The notes beneath the pieces are model-generated. The model ran no database searches. It saw only the letters and a program-made list of their open reading frames with translations, and had not been told where the DNA came from. Shown piece by piece: positions 8,085-15,027 of a stretch of DNA of 22,300 bases. The position numbers and the translations under genes were made by a program. The stretch's first letter is position 1; every line of letters starts with the position of its first letter. The DNA comes from Nitrososphaerota archaeon (GTDB lineage Archaea > Thermoproteota > Nitrososphaeria > Nitrososphaerales > UBA57), in assembly GCA_016180375.1 (NCBI GenBank), contig JACPBJ010000065.1, forward strand, positions 1 to 22,300, written 5' to 3'.

Positions 8085-8374
8085 AAAAAATCAAGGGAAT
8101 CTCAAAGGAGCAGGTCAGGCACCTCGCTTGGCTCGCAAAGATTGATCTGAGTGCTGAAGAGGAGCAAATTCTCTCCAAGCAGATAGCTGATGTTCTGGAT
8201 TACTTCAGAGTATTGGACAAAGTGGATACAAAGAATATCGAGCCTGCTTACCTTGTCAGAGAATTAAGAAACGTCTTCAGGCAAGATACAGCAAGGAAGG
8301 CAAATGCTGACGAAATTCTGAAACTGGCCCCGACAAAAAAAGGACGCTACGTAAAGGCTCCAAAGATAGTTTAG
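8081..8374 (+). CDS. gatC: Asp-tRNA(Asn) amidotransferase subunit C
   Basis: Small GatC subunit (97 residues), which wraps around GatA and GatB and stabilises the GatCAB complex. The family pattern is clear: 'VRHLAWLAKIDLSAEEEQILSKQIADVLDYFRVLDKVDTKNIEPAY' with a C-terminal 'LRNVFRQDTA', equivalent to the bacterial 'LREDxx' segment. Its ATG overlaps the aspS TGA as ATGA (8081-8084), so translation is probably coupled. gatA begins 6 bp after its stop. The length is normal for the family. Confidence 0.95.
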   Translation: MKKIKGISKEQVRHLAWLAKIDLSAEEEQILSKQIADVLDYFRVLDKVDTKNIEPAYLVRELRNVFRQDTARKANADEILKLAPTKKGRYVKAPKIV

Positions 8375-8380
8375 ATCGCT

Positions 8381-9805
8381 ATGAAAGCGAAATCTGCTTG
8401 GGAGATTGCAGAAGGGACCAGAGATGGGTCAATTTCACCAGTGGAAACTGTAGAGGCACTCTTTGAAAGAATTGGGGAGCATGATATAGAGATCAAGGCC
8501 TTCATAACAACCACAAAGAAACTCGCTATAGAGCAAGCCAAAGAAATAGAGAAGAAGAGGAAGGCTAAGCAGAAACTTGGGAGACTTGCCGGGGTCCCCA
8601 TAGCGGTAAAGGACAACATCTGCACTCAAGGAATAGAAACTACGTGCGCATCAAAAATTCTCAGAGGTTTCATCCCTCCCTATGACGCAACAGTAGTGAA
8701 GATGCTCAAGGAAGAGGGCGCGATAATCGTTGGCAAGACAAACATGGACGAGTTCGGCATGGGCTCAACGACAGAGTTCAGCGCCTTTTTCCCTACAAGG
8801 AACCCCAGAAATACTTCTTATGTGCCAGGAGGCTCCTCTGGAGGTAGCGCAGCTGCTGTAGCAAAGGAGTTAGCATCCGCAGCTCTTGGAACTGATACTG
8901 GAGGCTCCATCAGGTGCCCTTCGGCATTTTGCGGAGTAGTTGGCTTGAAGCCAACTTATGGGCTCGTCAGCAGGTATGGGTTAATCGCCTACGCGAACAG
9001 CCTTGAGCAGATAGGTCCGATAACAAGAGACGTTAGAGACTCCTCTCTTATGCTATCATGCATAGCTGCCCATGATCCTATGGACTCTACAAACGTTGGA
9101 GAGAAAAAGGATTACACAAAGTTTCGCGACGATGTTTCTAGGCTGAAAATAGGAGTTCCAAAGCAGTACTTTGGAGAAGGCACTCAAAAAGCTGTTTCGG
9201 ATGCTATATGGCGCGCATTAAAGAAACTTGAGGATGAGGGAGCGACAATTGAAGAGGTTGATCTGAAGACGGTAGAATATGCTCTTGCTTCATACTACAT
9301 AATTGCAATGTCGGAGGCAAGTTCGAATTTAGCAAGGTACGATGGTCTCCGCTACGGTTTCCAAGAAAGCTCTGGAGCAAGGAATTGGAGCACATTATTC
9401 TCAAAGGATAGAAAGATCGGGTTCGGGTTCGAGGTCAAGAAGAGGATAATTCTTGGTACGTTCGCGCTTTCAGCAGGGTACTTTGATGCGTATTATCTCA
9501 AGGCTCAAATGGTTAGAAGCCTAATCATTCAGGATTTTGAGAAAGCTTTCAAGAAGTTTGATGTGCTCATAGGACCTACGATGCCCACAACAGCCTTCAA
9601 GCTTGGAGAGAAGACCGTAGATCCATTAGCAATGTACATGAGCGATTGCGATACAGTGCCAGCGAACCTTGCAGGCATACCAGCCATCTCAATTCCCTGC
9701 GGCTCTTCCAACGGCTTACCAATAGGCATGCAGATCATGGCGCCCTCGTTTGAAGAGGAACGACTGCTGGGTGTTGCAGGTTTTTGCGAAAGGGAGTTGG
9801 CTTGA
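8381..9805 (+). CDS. gatA: Asp-tRNA(Asn) amidotransferase subunit A (amidase)
   Basis: Amidase-signature subunit that hydrolyses glutamine (or asparagine) and passes ammonia to GatB for conversion of Asp-tRNA(Asn) to Asn-tRNA(Asn). The Ser-cisSer-Lys triad is intact: K77 in 'AVKDNI', S152 in 'PGGSSGGS', and nucleophile S176 in 'TDTGGSIRCP'. The spacings of 75 and 24 residues match the well-studied bacterial GatA. The length is 474 residues, normal for GatA. It starts at ATG 8381, 6 bp after gatC, and ends at TGA 9803-9805, inside the start of gatB. In Archaea GatCAB usually makes Asn-tRNA while GatDE makes Gln-tRNA, and the linkage to aspS fits the Asn role. Confidence 0.96.
   Translation: MKAKSAWEIAEGTRDGSISPVETVEALFERIGEHDIEIKAFITTTKKLAIEQAKEIEKKRKAKQKLGRLAGVPIAVKDNICTQGIETTCASKILRGFIPPYDATVVKMLKEEGAIIVGKTNMDEFGMGSTTEFSAFFPTRNPRNTSYVPGGSSGGSAAAVAKELASAALGTDTGGSIRCPSAFCGVVGLKPTYGLVSRYGLIAYANSLEQIGPITRDVRDSSLMLSCIAAHDPMDSTNVGEKKDYTKFRDDVSRLKIGVPKQYFGEGTQKAVSDAIWRALKKLEDEGATIEEVDLKTVEYALASYYIIAMSEASSNLARYDGLRYGFQESSGARNWSTLFSKDRKIGFGFEVKKRIILGTFALSAGYFDAYYLKAQMVRSLIIQDFEKAFKKFDVLIGPTMPTTAFKLGEKTVDPLAMYMSDCDTVPANLAGIPAISIPCGSSNGLPIGMQIMAPSFEEERLLGVAGFCERELA
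9791..9796 (+). promoter_or_regulatory. Shine-Dalgarno-like site that sets the gatB start
   Basis: AGGGAG lies 5 bases before the TTG at 9802, inside the 3' end of gatA. It favours TTG 9802 over the upstream in-frame TTG at 9784 as the gatB start, and suggests ribosome binding or re-initiation within the operon. Confidence 0.55.
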
Positions 9806-11253
9806 TAGGCGTAGATGGTCTAGGCCTAAAGATAGGCCTTGAAGTTCACTGTCAATTAACAGTCCTTAATACAAAATTATTCTGTTCATGTTCATCTAAC
9901 TACAGAGGAACAGAACCGAATACGAACATCTGCGAAATATGCACAGGCTTGCCGGGAACTCTTCCCGTACTGAATGAAAAGGCAGTCGAAGCTGCTACGA
10001 AGATTGCCCTAGCACTAAACTGCAAAATCGCAGAGACCGCTAACTTCTTCCGAAAGAACTACTTCTATCCTGATCTGCCGAAGAACTTCCAGATAACCCA
10101 GTATGACAAAGCGGGAGGAGTAGCCATAGCGAAAGAAGGACAAATCGGAACTAGTGATGGGAGCATAAGAATTAGAAGAATCCAACTTGAGGAGGATCCT
10201 GGCAAGCTCAGCTACGAAGGAACAATAGTTTCATCCCCATTTGCCTTGGTCGATTACAACAGAGCTGGGGTTGCTCTGGTCGAGATAGTTACAGAGCCAG
10301 ATCTGAAGAGCCCGAAAAATGCCAGAGAATTTCTGCAGAAGCTCCGTTCAATCTTGGAGCACATTGGAGTGTGTGATGGCAGTTTAGAGGGTGCTATGCG
10401 GTGCGACGCTAACATCTCTCTATTTGGAGGAAAGAGGGTTGAAGTCAAGAACATCTCATCCTTCAAGGAGGTTGAGAGGGCATTGAACTTTGAGATAACC
10501 AGACAAAAAACAATGGCAAAAGCGGCAAAGGCTGAAGGCATGGAGACAAGGCATTGGGATGAGGTTAGGAGAGTCACTGTAACGCTCAGAGTAAAAGAGT
10601 CTGAGGAAGATTACAGGTACTTCCCGGAGCCCGATTTAGTTCCTATTACAATCAGCAAGAACTACATCTCTAAAGTTAAAGCGCGAATGCCCGAGCTTCC
10701 AGACAAGAGAAAAGAAAGGTTTGTCAGGGATTACAAGGTTTCCGAGGAGATTGCCAGCGTTCTGGTCGGAGAGAAGCAGATTGCCGATTTTTTTGAAGCA
10801 TGCGTAAAATCATACACAGCGCCAAGACTGCTTGGTAGCTGGCTCGCGATAGACATCATCGGATACCTGAACAGATCTGAGAAGACCTTTGCAGATATTA
10901 AATTCTCTCCCAATAATCTTGCAGAAATTGCAAAACTCGTCGAGCAGAAACAGATTACGGATAGCGGTGCGAAAACTATTATCATAAAGGCAATCGAGCA
11001 GGGAAAAAGCAGGTTCGAAATAGGTAAGAAAGAAGAGGGTGCAATTACCGATGAAAAGATGGTAATGAATGCTGTAAAGATGGTATTCGGGGCAAATCGC
11101 AAGGCTGTTGAAGATGCCAAATCAGATCCCAACGCGATCAACTTCTTGATGGGGCAGGTCATGAAAGCTACGAAGGGAAGGGCGGATCACAGTCTCGCAA
11201 GAAAGCTGATTCAAGTAGAGCTTCTTGCAGTTCAAGAACCATCCCGTAAGTAA
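9802..11253 (+). CDS. gatB: Asp-tRNA(Asn) amidotransferase subunit B
   Basis: GatB activates the aspartyl group on the tRNA with ATP and transfers ammonia from GatA. Family signatures include 'KIGLEVHCQL' near the N-terminus, a Cys-rich zinc site C28, C30, C44, C47 ('LFCSC...NICEICTGLPGTLPVLN'), 'KNYFYPDLPKNFQITQYD', and the helical tRNA-binding GatB/YqeY tail ending 'RKLIQVELL'. I choose TTG 9802. It forms a TTGA 4-bp overlap with the gatA stop, has AGGGAG five bases upstream, and gives 483 residues beginning just before the conserved 'GLKIGLEVH'. The upstream TTG at 9784 would add six residues. The operon appears to end here, as a 339-bp gap follows. Confidence 0.96.
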   Translation: MIGVDGLGLKIGLEVHCQLTVLNTKLFCSCSSNYRGTEPNTNICEICTGLPGTLPVLNEKAVEAATKIALALNCKIAETANFFRKNYFYPDLPKNFQITQYDKAGGVAIAKEGQIGTSDGSIRIRRIQLEEDPGKLSYEGTIVSSPFALVDYNRAGVALVEIVTEPDLKSPKNAREFLQKLRSILEHIGVCDGSLEGAMRCDANISLFGGKRVEVKNISSFKEVERALNFEITRQKTMAKAAKAEGMETRHWDEVRRVTVTLRVKESEEDYRYFPEPDLVPITISKNYISKVKARMPELPDKRKERFVRDYKVSEEIASVLVGEKQIADFFEACVKSYTAPRLLGSWLAIDIIGYLNRSEKTFADIKFSPNNLAEIAKLVEQKQITDSGAKTIIIKAIEQGKSRFEIGKKEEGAITDEKMVMNAVKMVFGANRKAVEDAKSDPNAINFLMGQVMKATKGRADHSLARKLIQVELLAVQEPSRK

Positions 11254-11340
11254 GGACTGTTTGCTTTTGGAGCATTTGGACTTTACATTGCCTCCCCCCT
11301 AGGTACATGTCAATGAGGGGAACTTTCGACGCAATCCCGC

Positions 11341-11348
11341 TTTATATA
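11341..11348 (+). promoter_or_regulatory. Strong orphan TATA box
   Basis: tttatata is close to the archaeal TATA consensus. Transcription from it would start near 11370. No good coding start lies there; the nearest gene on this strand starts at 11593 and has its own box. A small RNA or a long-leader promoter for the 11593 gene are the simplest readings. Confidence 0.45.
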
Positions 11349-11428
11349 CGGGGAAGGGGGGGTCGTTTGTGCAGGGGCGCGTGCCATCCCCATTATATTC
11401 GGGAGAGGGAGTCATGCGTATGTGCGTA

Positions 11429-11442
11429 CTATTTGCAAATAG
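11429..11442. repeat. 14-bp perfect palindrome
   Basis: CTATTTGCAAATAG reads the same on both strands. It lies about 60 bp after the predicted start site of the orphan promoter and 120 bp before the next TATA box. It could be an operator for a dimeric regulator or a small hairpin. A palindrome of this length is expected about once per window of this size by chance. Confidence 0.4.
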
Positions 11443-11560
11443 AACTGTCGACTATCATACTCAAGTGTTCATCTACCATGCTCTGTAAATGTTTAATGTT
11501 ATACATGAACAAATGAGCATATGCAGGCAAGCTAATCCTAAGAACAGCGAATTCCAAGGG

Positions 11561-11567
11561 TTTAAAT
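11561..11567 (+). promoter_or_regulatory. TATA box for the small membrane protein gene
   Basis: tttaaat is centred about 29 bases before the TTG at 11593, the spacing expected for a leaderless archaeal transcript. This supports the TTG as the start. Confidence 0.5.
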
Positions 11568-11592
11568 CCGATAACAAGTTGATAATGCAAGA

Positions 11593-11895
11593 TTGGTCTC
11601 ACGAACGGTAACAATAGGGCTCGTCGTTGGAATAGTAGTCATTGGCGCATTCATGTACTTTGGTTTCAGCGCGTTGAGCGTTCAACAAGATAACGAAAGG
11701 TTATGCGATGATGCTCAGAAGAAAATCAATGCCATAGCAGAAGATCCTTCAATTCCTAGAGATAAGAAGGACAAAGACGTACAAGACATCATTGCAAAGT
11801 CTGTAGACGAGCTCCGCAAGCGTCAGTTCCAGTGTTCTCTGCCGTTTTTCGTTCCTAAGTATAATGAGCCTGCGGTTCCAGAGAATCGCCCATAA
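11593..11895 (+). CDS. Small membrane-anchored protein of unknown function
   Basis: 100-residue protein I do not recognise. A single hydrophobic segment 'VTIGLVVGIVVIGAFMYFGF' (about 6-25) follows a short positive N-terminus and could be a signal anchor. The remainder is a charged, probably helical region ('DAQKKINAIAEDPSIPRDKKDKDVQDIIAKSVDELRKRQ') with C38 and C81, ending in a Pro-rich tail. The start is TTG 11593, supported by the TATA box 29 bases upstream. It is followed 33 bp later by the convergent SSB gene. The consistent coding character and well-placed promoter suggest a real gene, but nothing shows its role. Confidence 0.62.
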   Translation: MVSRTVTIGLVVGIVVIGAFMYFGFSALSVQQDNERLCDDAQKKINAIAEDPSIPRDKKDKDVQDIIAKSVDELRKRQFQCSLPFFVPKYNEPAVPENRP

Positions 11896-11928
11896 ATCGG
11901 GCAGTTTAGTTAACGAACGGTTGGAGAA

Positions 11929-12216
11929 TTACTCGACGGTTAGCTTTCCGTACCTTCCTACATTAACCCTGACTTCGCCACGAAAACTGTTCGTGTAACC
12001 GTTCTCTACCTTTACCTTCGAGCCTACCTTTACCATGTCTATTTGATCGTCCCATAAGCTCAATTTGATGCTGCCAGTATCATCGCGAATGTTGCAGTCT
12101 GCAACTCTAGCCTGACCTCCAGTTCTCAACATCACGTTTCGAGGCTCAGATATATCGGTGACCTCGCCCTCTACATCTATGCGCCTCATATTGTCCCTGA
12201 GTTCTTTTATCTTCAC
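11929..12216 (-). CDS. Single-stranded DNA-binding protein (archaeal OB-fold, RPA-like)
   Basis: 95-residue single OB-fold. The arrangement 'VEGEVTDISEPRNVMLRTGGQARVADCNIRDDTGSIKLSLWDDQIDMVKVGSKVKVENGYTNSFRGEVRVNVG' matches the OB domain of the short archaeal SSBs described from Sulfolobus, including 'DxTGxxKLxLW' and the 'FxGxVxxNxG' loop. It lacks the acidic flexible tail of Sulfolobus SSB and so is reduced to the DNA-binding core. It could coat single-stranded DNA or act as an accessory RPA-like factor. It starts at GTG 12216, with AAGGGA seven bases upstream and a TATA box about 39 bases upstream. It lies downstream of the GalT-family gene but appears to have its own promoter. Confidence 0.82.
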   Translation of the reverse strand: MKIKELRDNMRRIDVEGEVTDISEPRNVMLRTGGQARVADCNIRDDTGSIKLSLWDDQIDMVKVGSKVKVENGYTNSFRGEVRVNVGRYGKLTVE

Positions 12217-12250
12217 CGATTATTCCCTTGCACCACTGCTCTGAAGTCTG

Positions 12251-12258
12251 TTATATAT
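12251..12258 (-). promoter_or_regulatory. TATA box for the SSB gene
   Basis: On the minus strand, agatatataa is centred about 39 bases before the GTG at 12216. This predicts a leader of about a dozen bases that contains the AAGGGA ribosome-binding site. Confidence 0.5.
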
Positions 12259-12273
12259 CTGCTTTGAGCGGAA

Positions 12274-13314
12274 TTACTTTTTCAGCAGTTTGGAGCAGGC
12301 CTCCCTCAAGGCTTTGGCCGCCTCTTCAGGCGCAACGGGATTAATGTGTATACCGGTTCCTCTTTCAAATCCGTCAAAACCATCCAACCTAGGGTAGACC
12401 TCTATGTGCCAGTGTATCTGTCTCGATGTTCTTTTCTCAGGCGACGTGTGTATTATAGCGTTAAACTGCAAATCTGAAGTAACAGTTGACAGAGCTGCGA
12501 AGCATAGTTCTAGCAATCTTGCTAGATCCATAATCTCTTTCTGCGATGTTCTTAGAAAGCTAACCTGATGAGCTTTCGGAAATATCCAAAACTCAAAGGG
12601 ATGTGAAGAAGCATAGGGCGCAAATGCAAGAAAAGTATCTGTCTGGACTATCTTCCGTGGCCCTTCCGACTCTGTTGTCATGATGCTACACATGGGACAT
12701 ACTCCGCTAGTGTAGATGGCCTTCTGGACAGCCTTGGCCTCTGTTTCTATGGCAGGTGGCAACACAGGCAGAGTCATTATCTGAAGATGCGCATGCGATC
12801 TGCTTGCACCTGCATTCTTACCTTGATTCATGAATATTGCAACATATGCTACGTTCTTCCTGGCGTAGAGCCATCTAGCCTTGTCCTGCAGAATTGAAAG
12901 TATGTTTACCCACTGATCCGCATCAATGTCTTCAAAGTTGACATGTTTCTGGCTCGCAACGACTATGTAATGATAGCCTACTGCAGGTTCGCTGTAAAGT
13001 GGGGCATCGCTGTACTTCTTCGGAGAGTCTGGAGTAACTGCTGGGAATTGATTTGGAATTACTCTGACAACCCAGTCTTCCACATAGTCTTCCGGAGTGT
13101 CGCTAAGCTTTAGCATCGTACCATGACGGCTCGCGAGTACCAGATCGGATGGAGAGGTCTTCGACTCTTTTCCTGGGCAGAAAATGCAGTCTTTCGTGTC
13201 TGCAGGTTTTGGTTTCTTAACACGCCTTGGCTTCCAAGCACTAGGCTTAATCAGAACCAGCTTTTCTGTGAAATAGTCCCTCCGCGCCGACATCGATCTG
13301 CAAGGCATGATCAT
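12274..13314 (-). CDS. Galactose-1-phosphate uridylyltransferase family protein
   Basis: HIT-superfamily nucleotidyltransferase of the GalT type (346 residues). GalT moves UMP between UDP-glucose and galactose 1-phosphate; related archaeal enzymes may act on other nucleotide sugars. The N-terminal half has the zinc pair C43-x-x-C46 ('CIFCPG') and the active-site 'SRSHAHLQIM', with H174, H176 (equivalent to the uridylylated His) and Q178. The C-terminal half has a second Cys pair C206/C209, 'SSHPFEFWIFPKAHQ', and the metal-binding 'HWHIEVYPR' (H301, H303). Both HIT repeats are intact. Start candidates are ATG 13314 and the nearby ATGs at 13308 and 13293; the last begins just before the domain. 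No other Leloir-pathway gene is in the window, so sugar specificity is open. Confidence 0.85.
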   Translation of the reverse strand: MIMPCRSMSARRDYFTEKLVLIKPSAWKPRRVKKPKPADTKDCIFCPGKESKTSPSDLVLASRHGTMLKLSDTPEDYVEDWVVRVIPNQFPAVTPDSPKKYSDAPLYSEPAVGYHYIVVASQKHVNFEDIDADQWVNILSILQDKARWLYARKNVAYVAIFMNQGKNAGASRSHAHLQIMTLPVLPPAIETEAKAVQKAIYTSGVCPMCSIMTTESEGPRKIVQTDTFLAFAPYASSHPFEFWIFPKAHQVSFLRTSQKEIMDLARLLELCFAALSTVTSDLQFNAIIHTSPEKRTSRQIHWHIEVYPRLDGFDGFERGTGIHINPVAPEEAAKALREACSKLLKK

Positions 13315-13378
13315 CCTTATTTATCTCCATTTTCGCTGTATGGTAAGAACCATAGGAACCTGCTGGTGTGTATTCTGA

Positions 13379-13957
13379 ATGCTTGAACTGACAACTCTGG
13401 GCGCAACTTTCATGGCTATCCTGCTTGCTGAATTCGGAGATAAGACTCAGATCATGACTCTAGCCTTGGCAGCCAAGAGTCGGTCGATGCTACCTGTATT
13501 TACGGGCGCGGTTCTAGGCGAAGTCTTTGCCAATACCATCGCTGTTGCCATAGGAACTTTTCTAGGTTTCGCAATCCCCGTTGGCATTGTGAGGCTTGTC
13601 GCTGGAGGCGTCTTCATATTGTTTGGAGTCCTCAACATCGTTAGAAGAGAAGAGGGCAAAGATGGCAAGAAATTCAAAACATTGAATACAACATCCATAC
13701 TCTGGTCTGCCTTCTATTTGGTTGCTCTTGCGGAGATGGGTGACAAGACTCAACTGATGACAGTAGGCCTATCTGCCCAGTATCAAGATCCAATTACGGT
13801 TCTGATAGGACTTACGTTGGCATTTGTCATACTTTCCTTGATAGGAGCTCTTTTAGGAGAGAGAACATCAAGAATCATACCCCTACAATGGATAAAGATA
13901 GGTTCTGGAATTCTCTTCATAGTGTTTGGGATTCTCTTCCTTGCTGATGTGGGATGA
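13379..13957 (+). CDS. GDT1/TMEM165 (UPF0016) family cation transporter
   Basis: Integral membrane protein of 192 residues with about six hydrophobic helices in two homologous halves. Each half carries the family signature E-x-G-D-K-T: E18-F-G-D-K-T23 in 'LLAEFGDKTQIMTLAL' and E119-M-G-D-K-T124 in 'VALAEMGDKTQLMTVGL'. These acidic motifs form the cation path. Characterised members move Mn2+ or Ca2+, often as exporters or H+ antiporters, so I expect Mn2+/Ca2+ homeostasis in the cytoplasmic membrane. A charged linker 'RREEGKDGKKFK' joins the halves. It is divergent from the GalT-family gene (64 bp between starts). It ends 7 bp from the convergent nadA gene. Confidence 0.9.
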   Translation: MLELTTLGATFMAILLAEFGDKTQIMTLALAAKSRSMLPVFTGAVLGEVFANTIAVAIGTFLGFAIPVGIVRLVAGGVFILFGVLNIVRREEGKDGKKFKTLNTTSILWSAFYLVALAEMGDKTQLMTVGLSAQYQDPITVLIGLTLAFVILSLIGALLGERTSRIIPLQWIKIGSGILFIVFGILFLADVG

Positions 13958-13964
13958 TAAATCT

Positions 13965-14930
13965 CTAAGAAATTGCCAGCATTCTTTCTATTGGCACTCT
14001 TGCCCTGTCAGCAATTTCCTTCGGAACCTTGACTTCGTAGACCAAGTCAGTTAAAGACCTATGCAGTTTCTCAACGGTTATCATCTTCATGTACTGGCAG
14101 ACAGCATTTTCACTAGCTGGGATGAAATTTTTCTGTGGGTTTTCTTTCTTCAACCTGTGAAGTATCCCGGTTTCAGTAGCTACAACAAACTCATTCGCAG
14201 GTGATTGCTTGGCATGCCTGACCATCCCCTCGGTAGAGAGAATGTAGGTCCCTTTCTGTGGAATCTTCCCCTCCTCGACAAGGTACATGCAGTTGGTCAC
14301 GCAACCGCACTCAGGGTGAATAAGGAACTCTGCATCAGGGTATTTGTCAATCAAACCCAGCACAGTCTGAGGATCAAGTTTTGCATGTACATGGCATTCT
14401 CCAGGCCACAAGTGCATCTTGCGCTTTGTCTTTGATTGTACATAAGCGCCCAAGAAGATATCAGGTAGAAAGAGAATTTCCTTGTCCTTCGGAATACTGT
14501 TCACTACGTTAACTGCATTTGTTGACGTGCAGCAGTAATCGCTCTCGGCCTTGACCTCAGCAGTAGTATTAACATAGGAAACCACGATGGCATCAGGATA
14601 CTTGTGCTTCCATTCTCTCAACTGCTCAGCATTTATCGTATCAGCGAGGGAGCAGCCAGCTTCAGGATCAGGAATCAATACCTTCTTGTCTGGGCAGACT
14701 ATCGATGCGGTTTCCGCCATAAAATGGACGCCGCAGAAAACTATAGTCTCGGCACTAGTCTTTGCAGCCTGTCTCGATAACCCCAACGAGTCGCCAACGA
14801 AATCCGCGATATCCTGAATCTCTGGAATCTGATAGTTATGAGCTAAAATTACAGCATTGCGCTTTTCCTTGAGGGCTAAAATCTCGTCTATGAGTTTACT
14901 GTGTGGCGATGGTTGCAGAAGAGTTGCCAT
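13965..14930 (-). CDS. nadA: Quinolinate synthase
   Basis: NadA condenses iminoaspartate with dihydroxyacetone phosphate to give quinolinate in de novo NAD synthesis, using an oxygen-sensitive [4Fe-4S] cluster. The three cluster cysteines can be placed: C93 in 'PEAGCSLAD', C179 in 'LWPGECHVHA' and C278 in 'ENAVCQYMKMITVEKL'. Other conserved blocks are 'VILAHNYQIPEIQDIADFVGDSLGLS', 'FCGVHFMAETASIVCPDKKVLIPD', 'YVNTTAEVKAESDYCCTS' and 'HPECGC'. The length of 321 residues is usual. It starts at ATG 14930, 31 bases downstream of a TATA-like box. No nadB, nadC or aspartate dehydrogenase gene is nearby, so the iminoaspartate source must be encoded elsewhere. Confidence 0.95.
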   Translation of the reverse strand: MATLLQPSPHSKLIDEILALKEKRNAVILAHNYQIPEIQDIADFVGDSLGLSRQAAKTSAETIVFCGVHFMAETASIVCPDKKVLIPDPEAGCSLADTINAEQLREWKHKYPDAIVVSYVNTTAEVKAESDYCCTSTNAVNVVNSIPKDKEILFLPDIFLGAYVQSKTKRKMHLWPGECHVHAKLDPQTVLGLIDKYPDAEFLIHPECGCVTNCMYLVEEGKIPQKGTYILSTEGMVRHAKQSPANEFVVATETGILHRLKKENPQKNFIPASENAVCQYMKMITVEKLHRSLTDLVYEVKVPKEIADRARVPIERMLAIS

Positions 14931-14958
14931 TTAGCAGATATTACTTATTTCGTCTCTG

Positions 14959-14964
14959 ATATAA
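14959..14964 (-). promoter_or_regulatory. TATA-like box for nadA
   Basis: On the minus strand, ttatat is centred about 31 bases before the ATG at 14930, in the 97-bp gap after the VWA gene stop. nadA therefore probably has its own promoter and is not simply read through from the AAA/VWA pair. Confidence 0.45.
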
Positions 14965-15027
14965 GGAATTGCAGATCCTCAAACGTGAAAAAAGCAACTG
15001 TCTCTTGCGAAACTATTGCTACATAAG

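Larger units (their letters stand above)
11254..11592. other. Long intergenic region with orphan TATA box, G-runs and a palindrome
   Basis: This is the only stretch over 300 bp without a convincing gene. It holds, in order: an inverted pair CCCCT/AGGGG (11296-11300 and 11316-11320), which may help end the gat transcript; a TATA box at 11341-11348; G-runs of 4, 7 and 4 (11350-11377); a second TATA-plus-CGGG string 51 bp after the first; a 14-bp perfect palindrome (11429-11442); and the TATA box of the next gene at 11561-11567. An open frame from 11307 to 11516 gives a Cys/Arg-rich, unconvincing peptide. A non-coding RNA is possible but unproven. Confidence 0.5.

Noticed and set aside
11291..11320. 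Hairpin CCCCT...AGGGG as a gat operon terminator
   Set aside because: The stem is only 5 bp with a 15-base loop, and no T-run follows. It is too weak to list as a terminator in its own right and is only mentioned in the intergenic entry.
11307..11516. 69-codon plus-strand open frame in the intergenic region
   Set aside because: The peptide is rich in Cys and Arg with no domain-like pattern. It spans the TATA box, G-runs and palindrome, and has no promoter or ribosome-binding site placed for its start. It looks like chance.
11551..11592. T-arm-like string (gggtttaaatcc) suggesting a tRNA
   Set aside because: There is no acceptor stem, D-arm or anticodon arm at suitable distances. The string is better explained as the TATA box of the gene starting at 11593.
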